A DNA stretch of 64,000 nt from Litorilituus lipolyticus (GTDB taxonomy: Bacteria; Pseudomonadota; Gammaproteobacteria; Enterobacterales; Alteromonadaceae): the NCBI RefSeq assembly GCF_006439335.1, contig NZ_SAWY01000040.1, forward strand, positions 1 to 64,000, written 5' to 3'. The translations under genes and the position numbers were made by a program. Positions 37,115-46,404 of this stretch are shown one piece after another (positions within the stretch are counted from its first letter, which is position 1; every line of letters begins with the position of its first letter). Below the pieces are notes generated by a model. That model worked only from the letters and a program-made list of their open reading frames with translations, did not search any database and was not told where the DNA came from.

Positions 37115-38449
37115 TTAAAAAGCAATGTTAATAAAGACTATAACTAACAATACAGGGCAAATATAACGAAGATAAAAGCCAAGTAACTTTAAGCTGTTGT
37201 CTTGTTTAAGTGTTGCAATGTCAGTTAATTTATTACCTTTTTTCCATAACCAGCCTACGACAATAAAATAAAACAATGACATTAATGGCTGCAATATGGT
37301 CGTTAGTACCTGAATAACTAGACCAAAGAGTACTTCAAAGTAAGCGATAAGTACCATGCTTGCAATGAAAACTGCGCTTGACATTAACCATGTGGCTTTT
37401 TGTCTTGATACGTTTTTTGCTTCTACGAAATAGGCAACAGGTACTTCTGTGGAAGATATTGTTGAGGTTAAAGCCGCAATAGATAATAGCGCAAAAAAGG
37501 CAAATGATACCACTATACCTATGGTTCCCATGGAAGAGAAAAGCTCTGGAAGAATTTGAAAAATAAGCTGGCCTTCACCAATGAGTTTTCCGTCAGCAAA
37601 AACTTGTTGTCCTGCGTGTTGGGCAACAAAAAGAGCAGGAATAATCAATAAGCCGGCGACAAAGGCAATAAGTGTATCAAGGACAGCGATGGATACCACC
37701 AACTTACCTATTTGTTGATCTTTTTTAATGTATGAGCCGTAAACCATCATTGAACCAACACCAATAGCAAGTGAGAAAAATGCTTGCCCCATGGCTGAAA
37801 TGATAAGTTTCGGATTCGTCACTTGACTGAAATCAGGCACTAAATAAAGCTTAACCCCTTCTAAAGCACCCTCTTGTTGCAAAATAAAGATGATTAAGCC
37901 GATTAACATTATTAGTAATATAGGCATTAGTCTAGTAGACCAACGCTCAATCCCCCCATGTACGCCTTGATGAATGATGCCAGCAGTAAGTAGAATGAAA
38001 ATAGGGGTGAAAATAACATTTCGTAAAGTACTTGAAGAGGCTAACCATTCTGATAATTCGGTAGCATTAAATAGCAGTGCTAAAGCAGAAAGCGAATGAG
38101 CCAACATCCAGCCGGCTACAATAGTGTAAAAGCTAAGCATCATTAAGGCGCCAACTAGGCCTATTAAGCCAGCATTTTTACCTGTCTTAGCAAATTTTTC
38201 ACCACAAGCTTGTTTCAACGACTCTACTGGGTTGCGCTGAAATTGATTACCTATATATATTTCAGCGTAAAGGGCAGGTAAAGCGAGAATAATCGTTACT
38301 ATGAGATAGACTAATAGAAAAGCACCGCCACCATTATTTGCAGCCTGTGTTGGGAAGCCCCAAATATTTCCTAAGCCTATTGCTGCGCCAGCAGCAGCTA
38401 AAACAAAACCGAGACGAGATTTAAAAGAATCGCGAGAAGTAGCAGTCAT
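37115..38449 (-). CDS. Sodium-dependent transporter, NSS (SNF) family
   Basis: An inner-membrane carrier of 444 residues with about eleven helices, the number typical of bacterial NSS proteins such as MhsT. The first helix shows GLGNIWGFPTQAANNGGGAFLLVYL, where Gly-Asn and Pro residues form the sodium and substrate site. The family takes up amino acids or related compounds with sodium. There is no partner gene nearby. The substrate is not predictable here; indole-type or aliphatic amino acids are usual. Confidence 0.9.
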   Translation of the reverse strand: MTATSRDSFKSRLGFVLAAAGAAIGLGNIWGFPTQAANNGGGAFLLVYLIVTIILALPALYAEIYIGNQFQRNPVESLKQACGEKFAKTGKNAGLIGLVGALMMLSFYTIVAGWMLAHSLSALALLFNATELSEWLASSSTLRNVIFTPIFILLTAGIIHQGVHGGIERWSTRLMPILLIMLIGLIIFILQQEGALEGVKLYLVPDFSQVTNPKLIISAMGQAFFSLAIGVGSMMVYGSYIKKDQQIGKLVVSIAVLDTLIAFVAGLLIIPALFVAQHAGQQVFADGKLIGEGQLIFQILPELFSSMGTIGIVVSFAFFALLSIAALTSTISSTEVPVAYFVEAKNVSRQKATWLMSSAVFIASMVLIAYFEVLFGLVIQVLTTILQPLMSLFYFIVVGWLWKKGNKLTDIATLKQDNSLKLLGFYLRYICPVLLVIVFINIAF

Positions 38450-38637
38450 AGAGAAAATTATTATTAGAAGTTAGTTAAGTAAAGCTTAACGATTTAAGAG
38501 AGCAAGTGAAAGCCTAAATATAGTCATTAGCTGCTAATTTAAGCAATAAACATACATTTACTGACAAAATGTCATTTATCTTGGTAAATGACTTTTGATA
38601 TAATCTCGACATTATTTCATTAAAATATAGTTTTTAT

Positions 38638-39321
38638 ATGTCTTTAGAATCACCCGATAGTCAATTACAGTTTGAAATTATTCCTGTAACGCCTTTTGAG
38701 CAAAATTGTACCTTGTTTTGGTGTGAAGAAACGAAAAAAGCTGCCGTAGTTGATCCTGGTGGTGATATTGAAAAGATCAAAAAAGCTCTGACAAAACATA
38801 ACCTCACTTTAGAGAAAGTGTTAATTACCCATGCACACATTGATCATGCCGGAGCTACCCATGATTTATCTAGCCAATATAATGTGGTCATTGAAGGCCC
38901 GCATAAGGAAGATCAATTCTGGATAGATATGCTTGAAGATCAAAAGCAACGTTTTGGTGGTGCTTTTTCCTATGCAAAACGCTTTACACCTACTAGATTT
39001 TTACAGCAGGGTGATACAGTTACGTTTGGTAATATTAGCTTGGAAGTTTACTTTTGCCCAGGGCATACGCCTGGCCATATTGTCTTTTTTCATAGACCAT
39101 CCCAATTAGCGCAAGTCGGTGATGTATTGTTTTCGGGGTCAATTGGCCGTACTGACTTTCCTCGTGGTGATCATCCAACACTGATAAACTCTATCCGAAA
39201 TAATTTATTTCCTCTAGGTGATAGTGTTCGCTTTATACCTGGCCACGGGCCAATGAGTACTTTTGGGCAAGAGCGAAAGTCTAATCCTTTTGTTAGTGAT
39301 GCTGCATTAGGTCGCCGATAA
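38638..39321 (+). CDS. MBL-fold hydrolase, glyoxalase II-like
   Basis: A cytosolic metallohydrolase of 227 residues of the YcbL/GloB2 type. Metal motifs THAHIDHAG, CPGHTPGH, GDVLF and the final IPGHGPMS are intact. The extra helical domain of true glyoxalase II is missing, so thioester hydrolysis is likely but the natural substrate is open. The stop is immediately followed by the ATG of the channel gene, so the two are cotranscribed and coupled. No good ribosome site precedes its own ATG (TTTTTAT). Confidence 0.88.
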   Translation: MSLESPDSQLQFEIIPVTPFEQNCTLFWCEETKKAAVVDPGGDIEKIKKALTKHNLTLEKVLITHAHIDHAGATHDLSSQYNVVIEGPHKEDQFWIDMLEDQKQRFGGAFSYAKRFTPTRFLQQGDTVTFGNISLEVYFCPGHTPGHIVFFHRPSQLAQVGDVLFSGSIGRTDFPRGDHPTLINSIRNNLFPLGDSVRFIPGHGPMSTFGQERKSNPFVSDAALGRR

Positions 39322-40149
39322 ATGAATAGTTTGGTATTTCGCACACAGCGACGATTAAAGAAAATAGATAACAGTAAAGTTTTTCAAGGGATTATTATCG
39401 CTGTTATTATTTTGTCGGCGTTACTTATTGGAGCTAAAACCCACAATCTTTCTGAAAATGCTATTGCAATATTAGCAATGTTAGATTCAGCGGTAACGGT
39501 TTTCTTCGTAATTGAAATTGTTATTCGTTATTTAGCTTACCCTAATAAAAAACAGTTCTTCAAAAATGGTTGGAATATATTTGATACTGTTATAGTCATT
39601 GGTAGTTTAATCCCTGCTGGCGGCACTGGCGTATTGCTCGCGAGGCTATTACGCGTATTTAGGGTGTTGCGTTTGGTTTCAATGGTTCCTGAATTACGCT
39701 TATTAATTAATGCCTTATTAAAAGCCATTCCAAGAATGGGTTATATAGCATTATTAATGTTTGTTATTTTTTATATATATGCTGCTATTGGCAGCATGCT
39801 ATTTCATAACATTAATGAAGTACTTTGGGGAGATGTGTCTATTTCAATGTTAACGCTATTTAGGGTGGCAACATTTGAAGATTGGACAGATGTTATGTAT
39901 GAAACCATGACGGTTTTCCCAATCAGTTGGATATATTATTTATCTTTTATTTTCTTAACGGCTTTTGTGTTTTTAAACATGATGGTTGGTACTGTGCTAG
40001 AAGTTATGGGGCAAGAGCATGAAAAATTTCGTGCAGAGCAACATGGTGAAACTGGTGAAGGTGGCGAACCAGCTAGTCGTGCGCAAATAGATAAGCTTGA
40101 AGCCGAGCTTGCTGAAATTAAAGCTTTGCTTGTAGATAAAGTAAAATAG
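39322..40149 (+). CDS. Voltage-gated cation channel, bacterial NaV/CaV-like
   Basis: A six-helix channel subunit of 275 residues. The S4 helix carries four regularly spaced arginines (LLARLLRVFRVLRLV), and the pore loop holds the filter T184-F-E-D-W-T-D190. NaChBac/NavAb have TLESWS; engineered calcium-selective CavAb has TLDDWSD, so this native filter has extra carboxylates at the same two positions. The C-terminus has a short tetramerising coiled coil (IDKLEAELAEIKALL). It starts at the base after the stop of the MBL gene. Which ion it carries is inferred. Confidence 0.88.
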   Translation: MNSLVFRTQRRLKKIDNSKVFQGIIIAVIILSALLIGAKTHNLSENAIAILAMLDSAVTVFFVIEIVIRYLAYPNKKQFFKNGWNIFDTVIVIGSLIPAGGTGVLLARLLRVFRVLRLVSMVPELRLLINALLKAIPRMGYIALLMFVIFYIYAAIGSMLFHNINEVLWGDVSISMLTLFRVATFEDWTDVMYETMTVFPISWIYYLSFIFLTAFVFLNMMVGTVLEVMGQEHEKFRAEQHGETGEGGEPASRAQIDKLEAELAEIKALLVDKVK

Positions 40150-40177
40150 TCACTTTATAAAACTATGTTAAAAAAAT

Positions 40178-40212
40178 AAAAAAGCAGTGATAAATAATAT
40201 CACTGCTTTTTT
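40178..40212. terminator. Bidirectional terminator, channel gene / proline iminopeptidase
   Basis: Stem AAAAAAGCAGTGAT / ATCACTGCTTTTTT has A and T runs on opposite sides and lies between the two convergent genes, so it can serve both. Confidence 0.88.
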
Positions 40213-40250
40213 GATTACCGCTCTAATTGATTATCAATTTAATCATTCAT

Positions 40251-41195
40251 TTAATCGACGAGTGCGTTTGTGGCGCTAATTAAATGGTGTTTGGTATTTG
40301 GCTCTGAAGAGGAATGTCCTGCGCCTTCACTGGTAATTAAGGTTGATTTTGATAACTTTTGATGTAATTGCCATGCATTATCGTATGGGCAAACTATATC
40401 GTATCTACCGTGAATTATTGTCGTAGGAATGTCTTGAATTTTATCGCAATTATTCAGTATTTGATCACTTGTTAAAAAGCATTGATTAAACATATAGTGC
40501 GCTTCATGGCGTGCAAGTGTCCATGCTCTTTCATCTGCGGTTGCTTCATCGACAAACTTTTGATCAGGTATGAGAGTACAGCAGCGAATTTCCCAAATAC
40601 TCCAAGCTTTGGCAACTTTCATGGCCAGTTCTTTATCATCACCTATCATAATCTCATAAGCCGATTGTACTGTGCCTTGCTCAGCCCCTTGCGGCAAGCT
40701 GTTTAAATATTCTTGCCAATAATCAGGGTAAATTCGCGTGGCACCACCACCGGCAAAAGTCCAGTTTGTATCATGCTCTCTACCTAGGTAAATACCTCTT
40801 AAGGTAAGGCTTTTAACTTTGCTTGGGTGAGTCTGTGCATAGACAAGGGATAAGGTCGATCCCCAAGAGCCACCAAATACATGCCAAGCATCAATTGAAA
40901 GTTTTGTGCGAATTTTTTCTATATCTTCTACAAGATAAGCAGTTTCATTGTTATCTAAACAACCATGAGGTAAAGAGCGCCCGCACCCTCTTTGATCAAA
41001 TAATATGATTCGGAATTTTTCGGGATTAAAAAAGCGTCTATCTTTTGCTGAGCAGCCACCACCGGGTCCACCATGAATAAATACAATCACTTGGCCGTTA
41101 GGGTTACCACACTCTTCTACATAAATTTGGTGCTGCTCATCAACAGGTAATAAAAAGTTGTTATAAGGTTCGATTTCTGGGTAAAAGTCATTCAT
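40251..41195 (-). CDS. pip: Proline iminopeptidase
   Basis: A cytosolic serine peptidase (S33) of 314 residues that removes N-terminal proline from peptides. Oxyanion motif HGGPGGGCS, FDQRGCGRS and the nucleophile elbow GGSWGSTLSL are all present, and the C-terminal His is in GAGHSSSEP. I start at the ATG at 41195, giving MNDFYPEIEPYN, which is how the family begins; the frame extends to a TTG at 41216. The ribosome site is weak (GGAA 11 bases upstream). Confidence 0.93.
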   Translation of the reverse strand: MNDFYPEIEPYNNFLLPVDEQHQIYVEECGNPNGQVIVFIHGGPGGGCSAKDRRFFNPEKFRIILFDQRGCGRSLPHGCLDNNETAYLVEDIEKIRTKLSIDAWHVFGGSWGSTLSLVYAQTHPSKVKSLTLRGIYLGREHDTNWTFAGGGATRIYPDYWQEYLNSLPQGAEQGTVQSAYEIMIGDDKELAMKVAKAWSIWEIRCCTLIPDQKFVDEATADERAWTLARHEAHYMFNQCFLTSDQILNNCDKIQDIPTTIIHGRYDIVCPYDNAWQLHQKLSKSTLITSEGAGHSSSEPNTKHHLISATNALVD

Positions 41196-41287
41196 TGGGT
41201 TATTATTTCCGTACAATAGTTAGGCTATAAAATGTTTCGATAGTTATTATATTGTCAAACGATAAGCAAGGGTAATTGAGCTATTGC

Positions 41288-41743
41288 TTATGAAGACTGT
41301 AGGTACTTGGTAATTATTTTATCTAAGTGGTTGGCAAATGTTTGGCGATCATGCTGACTAAGAGCAGCTGGTCCGCCTGTTTGCATACCACTGGCTCGCA
41401 TTGTATCCATAAAGTCTCTTATATTGAGTCGAGATTTAATATTCTCAATGGTAAATAACTCACCACGCGGACTCAACGCTTGTGCACCTTTTGTTATGAC
41501 ATCATTTGCTAGTGGAATATCACTTGTGATCACTAGATCACCAGAATTAACACGTTTTACTATTTCATCATCAGCAACATCAAAACCACTTGAGACTTGT
41601 ACAAATTGAATATATCTAGATGGTGGAGTTCTTATAGAGTGATTAGCTAGAAATGTTATTGGTATTTCGCGCTTATCAGCCGCTTTAAAAAGGATGTCTT
41701 TAATTGCAACAGGACAGGCGTCAGCATCAACCCATATTTTCAT
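41288..41743 (-). CDS. YaiI/YqxD-family protein (DUF188)
   Basis: A 151-residue member of the DUF188 family, matching throughout: WVDADACP at the start, [13 protein letters not shown] and [18 protein letters not shown]. The Asp residues suggest a PIN-like nuclease fold, but the function is not known. It is upstream of pip on the same strand with 92 bases between. Confidence 0.92.
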   Translation of the reverse strand: MKIWVDADACPVAIKDILFKAADKREIPITFLANHSIRTPPSRYIQFVQVSSGFDVADDEIVKRVNSGDLVITSDIPLANDVITKGAQALSPRGELFTIENIKSRLNIRDFMDTMRASGMQTGGPAALSQHDRQTFANHLDKIITKYLQSS

Positions 41744-41921
41744 TGTGATATACCTTGTATAGTGCTTTACATGATGTTTTTATTGTAAATATTTTATAGT
41801 ATAGATAGGCATTTAGATAGAAAATAATCTGTTCTTACAAGAATGAGCAATAGGAAAATGAGAAGATAAACGCTATGCTTTGTTATAGCATATCACTCTG
41901 TATTCCCATTAGAGGTTGCTT

Positions 41922-42839
41922 TTGAATATCACTAAGTATGCTTTTTTGATAGCAATGATATTATTTAGCTTTATCTGTCAGGCAAATAAAGAAAAGGAGC
42001 AACTTATTTGGCTTACCGATGATAGTGAAGATCTCGTCAACTTAAATTCACCGAATAAGCAAGTTTCTATTGGTACGGATACAACAAACCTCGTGTTACA
42101 GGCCTTATCTGAGTTTGATATCGACATACAGCTAGTGCAAATTCCGCGCGCGTCTATGTTAATGAAGGCGATGGATAATGTTTGTCTTTCAAATCGAGTT
42201 AAAACTAAAGCCCGGCTAAAAGATAATATTTTTAGTTTACCAGTCAATATTTTCCCAAGTTTACGCTTGTATTATATGCCTACACAAAAAAGTGCTTTAG
42301 AGCAAGGAATTGATGAAAGACTGTTTACAGATCGAGGCGAGCTTAAATCTTTGGCAAGTTTGTTTACTGTTTATCCTGAAGCAATCTTAGCCATGACAAA
42401 AGGGCGTTCATTTGGCGATATTATAGATAATCAATTGGAGCAAGTACCTGAACGCAATAAAATGACGCGAGCTGGAGATGGACGTTATCATGCGATAATT
42501 CAAATGCTGCTTAAGGGGCGTATTGATTTTATTATTCATTTTCCTGTAGAAATTAGGCAAGAATTAAAAGACTTACCAAAACAAACTAATTTATCTTCAG
42601 TATCACTTGCTAACACATCAGAATATATAGTTGGTCACATTGCTTGTAGTGATAGTGAGTTGGGGCGAGAAGTTATTGCTAAAGTAAACGCAAAATTAAT
42701 GCAGCTTTATCAAGATAGAGCATATTATCAGGCTCATCGTCGTTACTTACCTGAAAGTGATTTAAATAACTTTGCACGTTATTATAAGGAAGTTTTTGGA
42801 ACTGAAGTGCCTAAAAGAACTTTAACACCAATGAAATAA
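41922..42839 (+). CDS. Periplasmic solute-binding-like protein
   Basis: An exported protein of 305 residues. After a signal peptide (ending FICQAN) comes a family-3-like binding fold; segments NLVLQALSEFDIDIQLVQIPRASMLM and GRIDFIIHFPVEI are the clearest. I start at the TTG at 41922 because AGAGG lies five bases before it; another TTG at 41916 is possible and there is no ATG in range. No transporter genes are adjacent. Such lone proteins are often linked to sensing. The ligand is unknown. Confidence 0.7.
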   Translation: MNITKYAFLIAMILFSFICQANKEKEQLIWLTDDSEDLVNLNSPNKQVSIGTDTTNLVLQALSEFDIDIQLVQIPRASMLMKAMDNVCLSNRVKTKARLKDNIFSLPVNIFPSLRLYYMPTQKSALEQGIDERLFTDRGELKSLASLFTVYPEAILAMTKGRSFGDIIDNQLEQVPERNKMTRAGDGRYHAIIQMLLKGRIDFIIHFPVEIRQELKDLPKQTNLSSVSLANTSEYIVGHIACSDSELGREVIAKVNAKLMQLYQDRAYYQAHRRYLPESDLNNFARYYKEVFGTEVPKRTLTPMK

Positions 42840-42869
42840 GCTTATTTCCCCAATTTAAAAATCAAACTT

Positions 42870-43229
42870 ATGCAAAAAAGCTTTCAAAACTATCAAAAAA
42901 TATGGCAAACCGTACAATGTATTCCCGAAGGGAAAGTCGCTAGTTATGGTCAGGTAGCTGATTTAGCTGGGTTACCAGGCCGTGCTCGTTTAGTAGGTAA
43001 AGCGCTTGGTCAAGTTCCTGACGATGGTTGGCAAGGTAAAGTCGTGCCTTGGTTTAGGGTGATTAATTCTCAAGGGAAAATATCATTTGCTGAAGGTTCT
43101 GAAGCTCATTTAAGGCAAAAGCAGTATTTACAAGATGAGCAAGTCGTTGTGCTAGGTAGCCGTATTAAAATGTCAGAATTTCAATGGCAGCCAGACCTAA
43201 CTGAGCTGCTTTACAAGTTAACTTTTTAG
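42870..43229 (+). CDS. Alkyltransferase-like protein (Atl), non-catalytic MGMT relative
   Basis: A 119-residue protein with the O6-alkylguanine methyltransferase DNA-binding fold (VASYGQVADLAGLPGRARLVGKAL). In the active-site position P60-W61-F62-R63-V64 replaces the PCHRV of MGMT, so the methyl-accepting Cys is absent. Atl proteins bind O6-alkylguanine and hand it to nucleotide-excision repair. It follows a solute-binding protein gene by 30 bases and is convergent with kmo, 12 bases away. Confidence 0.9.
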   Translation: MQKSFQNYQKIWQTVQCIPEGKVASYGQVADLAGLPGRARLVGKALGQVPDDGWQGKVVPWFRVINSQGKISFAEGSEAHLRQKQYLQDEQVVVLGSRIKMSEFQWQPDLTELLYKLTF

Positions 43230-43241
43230 CAGTGTGATCGT

Positions 43242-44648
43242 TTAAATAAAGGTTTTACTCTCTTGCTTTACTAAACTCTTAAGCTTTTCATAGACAAAGT
43301 CTTCTTGCCAATGTTTTTCAATGTCCTTTATCAACATTATTTGTTCCATGAGAGCGTCTTGTCGCTTGCCTATTTGCCTTGCTAGGCTATAGGGCAAATC
43401 AGCAGAAAAACTGATCATCGTGTATAGAGGTGTCCATAGTTTAGGATACATTTTGTGGAATTTTGCTTCGATTCTTTTCTTGAGAATAAAGCGTGGCTCA
43501 CAGGCAAATTCACTAATTTCTTGAAAGTGTTCTTTGGCAAGCTTACTGATGGCATCAGTATTTTCTTTTCTTGATTTTTGATATGCAGGAAGTATTTGCT
43601 CCCAATCATCTTGATGTATATTGATAAGCTCTGCAATTTCTCGACAATCTTCAAAACTGCAATTTAAACCCTGTCCATAAAAGGGAACCATGGCATGGGC
43701 CGCATCACCTATTAAAGCGACTTTATTATTGAAAACCCATGGTGCAACACTCACTAAAAATAATGGATTTGCTGCTTTTTGACAGAACGCCTCTACAGGA
43801 TCATTCAACATCGGGTAAACATCAGCAAAGTGAGTTGATAAAAAAGCTTTGATATCTTCCTTTTCTTGCAATGAGCTAAATGAAGGTTCACCATCATGAT
43901 TTAAAAATAATGTACAGGTAAAAGAGCCGTCACTATTAGGTAAAGCAATCATGAGAAAGTGTTTTCGTGGCCAAATATGCAAAGCATTTTTATCAAGCTT
44001 ATGGCTACCGTCATCATTTGCGGTAATGGTTAATTCTATGTAGCACTGCTCCATATAATGTTGAGAGTAACTAAAACGTGGTGTTTCTTGGGCAAGGCGG
44101 CGTACTTTGGAATAAGCGCCATCGGCAGCAAATGTAAGATCTGACTCTACTTCTTTTTGCTTAACTATATGCTCACTATGATTAGCATATACACTGCAAC
44201 CATTGACAAAATCCAAATGCGTTAAACGGTTATTAAAAGTTAAGTTTACTAGTGGTTCTTGCTCGGCAATGGCGAGTAATATCTCATTGAGTTTAACGCG
44301 TGATATGGCCCAAATAGCTTGTTGTTCATCGCCATAGTTTTGTGATATTTGTGAGTTATCTTGCGTATGAACTATGCGTTGGTATAGGGGGATTGCGTGT
44401 TCTTTAACAAGTGGAGTTGCGCCTATGATATCTAAAGCTCGCCAAGCTCTATCAGACAGTGCTAAGTTTATTGATTTGCCTTGATAGTGTTTTTGTTCTC
44501 TAAAATCAGCTCTCGACTCAAATATATTGACTTGATAATTAGCCCTAGAGAGAATTGTCGCAAGTAATGCGCCTACAGGACCGGCACCGGCGATTGATAT
44601 TTTAGCTTTTACCTTTGCTTGAAGTGAGGGATGTTGCGTGGTGTTCAA
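43242..44648 (-). CDS. kmo: Kynurenine 3-monooxygenase
   Basis: A FAD/NADPH hydroxylase of 468 residues that makes 3-hydroxykynurenine from kynurenine. FAD-binding GAGPVGALLATIL begins at about residue 20; GKSINLALSDRAWRAL is the KMO signature; further motifs are GQGLNCSFEDC and GDAAHAMVPFYGQG. The C-terminal helical part is kept. No kynureninase or 3-hydroxyanthranilate genes are in this window. It is convergent with the Atl gene. The specific function is supported by family signature only. Confidence 0.9.
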   Translation of the reverse strand: MNTTQHPSLQAKVKAKISIAGAGPVGALLATILSRANYQVNIFESRADFREQKHYQGKSINLALSDRAWRALDIIGATPLVKEHAIPLYQRIVHTQDNSQISQNYGDEQQAIWAISRVKLNEILLAIAEQEPLVNLTFNNRLTHLDFVNGCSVYANHSEHIVKQKEVESDLTFAADGAYSKVRRLAQETPRFSYSQHYMEQCYIELTITANDDGSHKLDKNALHIWPRKHFLMIALPNSDGSFTCTLFLNHDGEPSFSSLQEKEDIKAFLSTHFADVYPMLNDPVEAFCQKAANPLFLVSVAPWVFNNKVALIGDAAHAMVPFYGQGLNCSFEDCREIAELINIHQDDWEQILPAYQKSRKENTDAISKLAKEHFQEISEFACEPRFILKKRIEAKFHKMYPKLWTPLYTMISFSADLPYSLARQIGKRQDALMEQIMLIKDIEKHWQEDFVYEKLKSLVKQESKTFI

Positions 44649-44694
44649 AAATATACGCTCAAATTCTAGTCAATTTGCTTTATTTAACCGCAAC

Positions 44695-44719
44695 AAAAAA
44701 GCCCAGTCAATGACTGGGC
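44695..44719 (-). terminator. Terminator of the hsp20 gene
   Basis: GCCCAGTC / GACTGGGC with a three-base loop is followed on the minus strand by TTTTTT, 41 bases after the hsp20 stop. Confidence 0.88.
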
Positions 44720-44760
44720 AAAACAAAAAGGGAAACACAATAACTTTAGATTAAGTCAGT

Positions 44761-45216
44761 TTATGAATTACCTGACAATAAACTCTTGCCATTAATGGCT
44801 ATTTTACGAGGCTTAAGTGCTTCAGGGATTTCTCTTTGAAGGTCAACATGCAATAAGCCATTTTCCATAAAGGCACCAATCACTTTCACATGTTCACCAA
44901 GCTGGAATTTTCGCTCAAAATTCCTTTCCGCTATGCCCTGATGTAGGAACTTTCTTTCTGTCTTTTTCTCATTATGTTGGCTGCTATTGCCAATAATAAT
45001 CAATGTATTGTCTTTAGACTCTATTTCTAAATTTTCTTCGCCAAAACCGGCCACAGCCATGGTAATACGGTATTGGTCTTCGGCTAGTAACTCAATATTA
45101 TATGGAGGGTAACTTGACTGTTTATCAGCGCGTGAAGCTTTATCAATTAGCCCTGCTAGGTGATCAAAACCAATAAAAGAGCGGTAAAGTGGACTGAAAT
45201 CTGTAGATGTACGCAT
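44761..45216 (-). CDS. Small heat-shock protein, Hsp20/IbpA family
   Basis: A 151-residue alpha-crystallin-type chaperone that holds unfolding proteins. An N-terminal region (DFSPLYRSFIGFDHLAGLID) as in IbpA/B is followed by the crystallin fold (about 33-125: YPPYNIELLAEDQYRITMAV), AFMENGLLHVDL and the oligomerising motif KPRKIAI at the C-terminus. AGGATATTAC precedes the ATG. I see no convincing sigma-32 promoter upstream. It ends at its own terminator. Confidence 0.93.
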   Translation of the reverse strand: MRTSTDFSPLYRSFIGFDHLAGLIDKASRADKQSSYPPYNIELLAEDQYRITMAVAGFGEENLEIESKDNTLIIIGNSSQHNEKKTERKFLHQGIAERNFERKFQLGEHVKVIGAFMENGLLHVDLQREIPEALKPRKIAINGKSLLSGNS

Positions 45217-45552
45217 AATGTAATATCCTAAATAATTAGCAATAAAAAATCGTTAACAAATAACTGTGGGCAAATATTATTCTCGTGAATACATATTTAA
45301 CGTCATTACTACCAAGATCACTTGCCTAGTAATTTATCGACTCTGTCACAGATGTTTTATTAACGTTGCCTTTCAATATGAACAGGCAAAGTGTGATTGT
45401 AGCCCCTTATGGCGACTACAATTATATAGATGGGAATGAAAGTATATTTTTCAAGAAAATAGTGAAAATAATTTTTAACTAACTGATAAGTAATAGGAAT
45501 AAAGTTTTGAGCTTAAGGTGTCATCGCTAACAACACCTAAGCCCTATGCTTG
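45217..45552. other. Intergenic region between tpx and hsp20
   Basis: These 336 bases hold the hsp20 promoter (not identifiable with confidence) and a hairpin at 45511-45542 (GCTTAAGGTGT pairing with ACACCTAAGC, one bulge). The hairpin follows the tpx stop on the minus strand but lacks a T run. No gene is seen. Confidence 0.5.
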
Positions 45553-46212
45553 TTAGCTCGTTTTATCGGTACTTTCAGGCGCCACTTCTTTTTCAATGAC
45601 GACTACTGGAGCTGTATTTTTAATAAACTCCAGCGCTTTATCGTAATTTGGATGCTCAGAAATATTAGCGACAAGCTCTTTGTAGACAATCTTTCCTTCA
45701 TTATTAATGATAAAAATTGCGCGGGTTAGTAATCCCATATCTTTTATAAGTAAGCCGTAATTAATGCCAAACTCACGCCAGACAGAATCAGAGAGTACTT
45801 TTATTTGGTCAACTTTTTCTGTTTTACAGAAGCGCTTTTGCGCAAATGGTAAATCATTTGAAATGGTCACTAAACTAATATTCTTGGGCAACTTACCTAC
45901 TTCTTCATTAAATCGTTTTGTTTGTAGTGAACAAACACCGGTATCTAAACTTGGCACTACAGAAATTAAAACCGTTTGATTAGAAAAGTTTTCTAATGTT
46001 ACAGGAGCAAAGTTTTTATCAACTACTTTAAAGTCGGGAGCTTGTTCGCCAACATTTACCTGAGTGCCAAGTAAAGTGACATATTTGTTGCCAGCTTTAA
46101 CTAAGTTGCTGGTTGCCGTTAGTTCAGATAGGTCGAAGGCATTGGCGAGTGTCATCGTGCAGCTAAAGAGTAAAAAAACAGTTATTTTTATCATAGGAGT
46201 AGAAAAATTCAT
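45553..46212 (-). CDS. tpx: Thiol peroxidase (Tpx-type), exported form
   Basis: An atypical 2-Cys peroxiredoxin of 219 residues. C94 in TGVCSLQT is the peroxidatic and C129 in KRFCKTEK the resolving cysteine; their 35-residue spacing matches E. coli Tpx. The chain is about 50 residues longer than E. coli Tpx (168): the N-terminus bears a hydrophobic signal peptide (IKITVFLLFSCTMTLANA), so the enzyme is probably periplasmic, and there is a Glu/Asp/Ser-rich tail of about 20 residues. No partner thiol-reductant gene is nearby. Confidence 0.88.
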   Translation of the reverse strand: MNFSTPMIKITVFLLFSCTMTLANAFDLSELTATSNLVKAGNKYVTLLGTQVNVGEQAPDFKVVDKNFAPVTLENFSNQTVLISVVPSLDTGVCSLQTKRFNEEVGKLPKNISLVTISNDLPFAQKRFCKTEKVDQIKVLSDSVWREFGINYGLLIKDMGLLTRAIFIINNEGKIVYKELVANISEHPNYDKALEFIKNTAPVVVIEKEVAPESTDKTS

Positions 46213-46404
46213 GAACAGTTGAAATAATTAATGTTACGGTAAGGTCAGTTTATCTTTTTAATTAAAGAATTTCTATCTATAGCCCATTTAGGCATTGTTT
46301 TTTATGTTGAATACTCTATTGTTATCAATAGAGACGGTTTCTTATAATAACGTGTTTTAGCTATTACGTTTCTTTGTGTAGGTTAATTGAGGGTCAATAT
46401 TAAT

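Noticed and set aside
45217..45400. Sigma-32 promoter for hsp20
   Set aside because: Only poor matches to CTTGAAA and CCCCAT at acceptable spacing were found.
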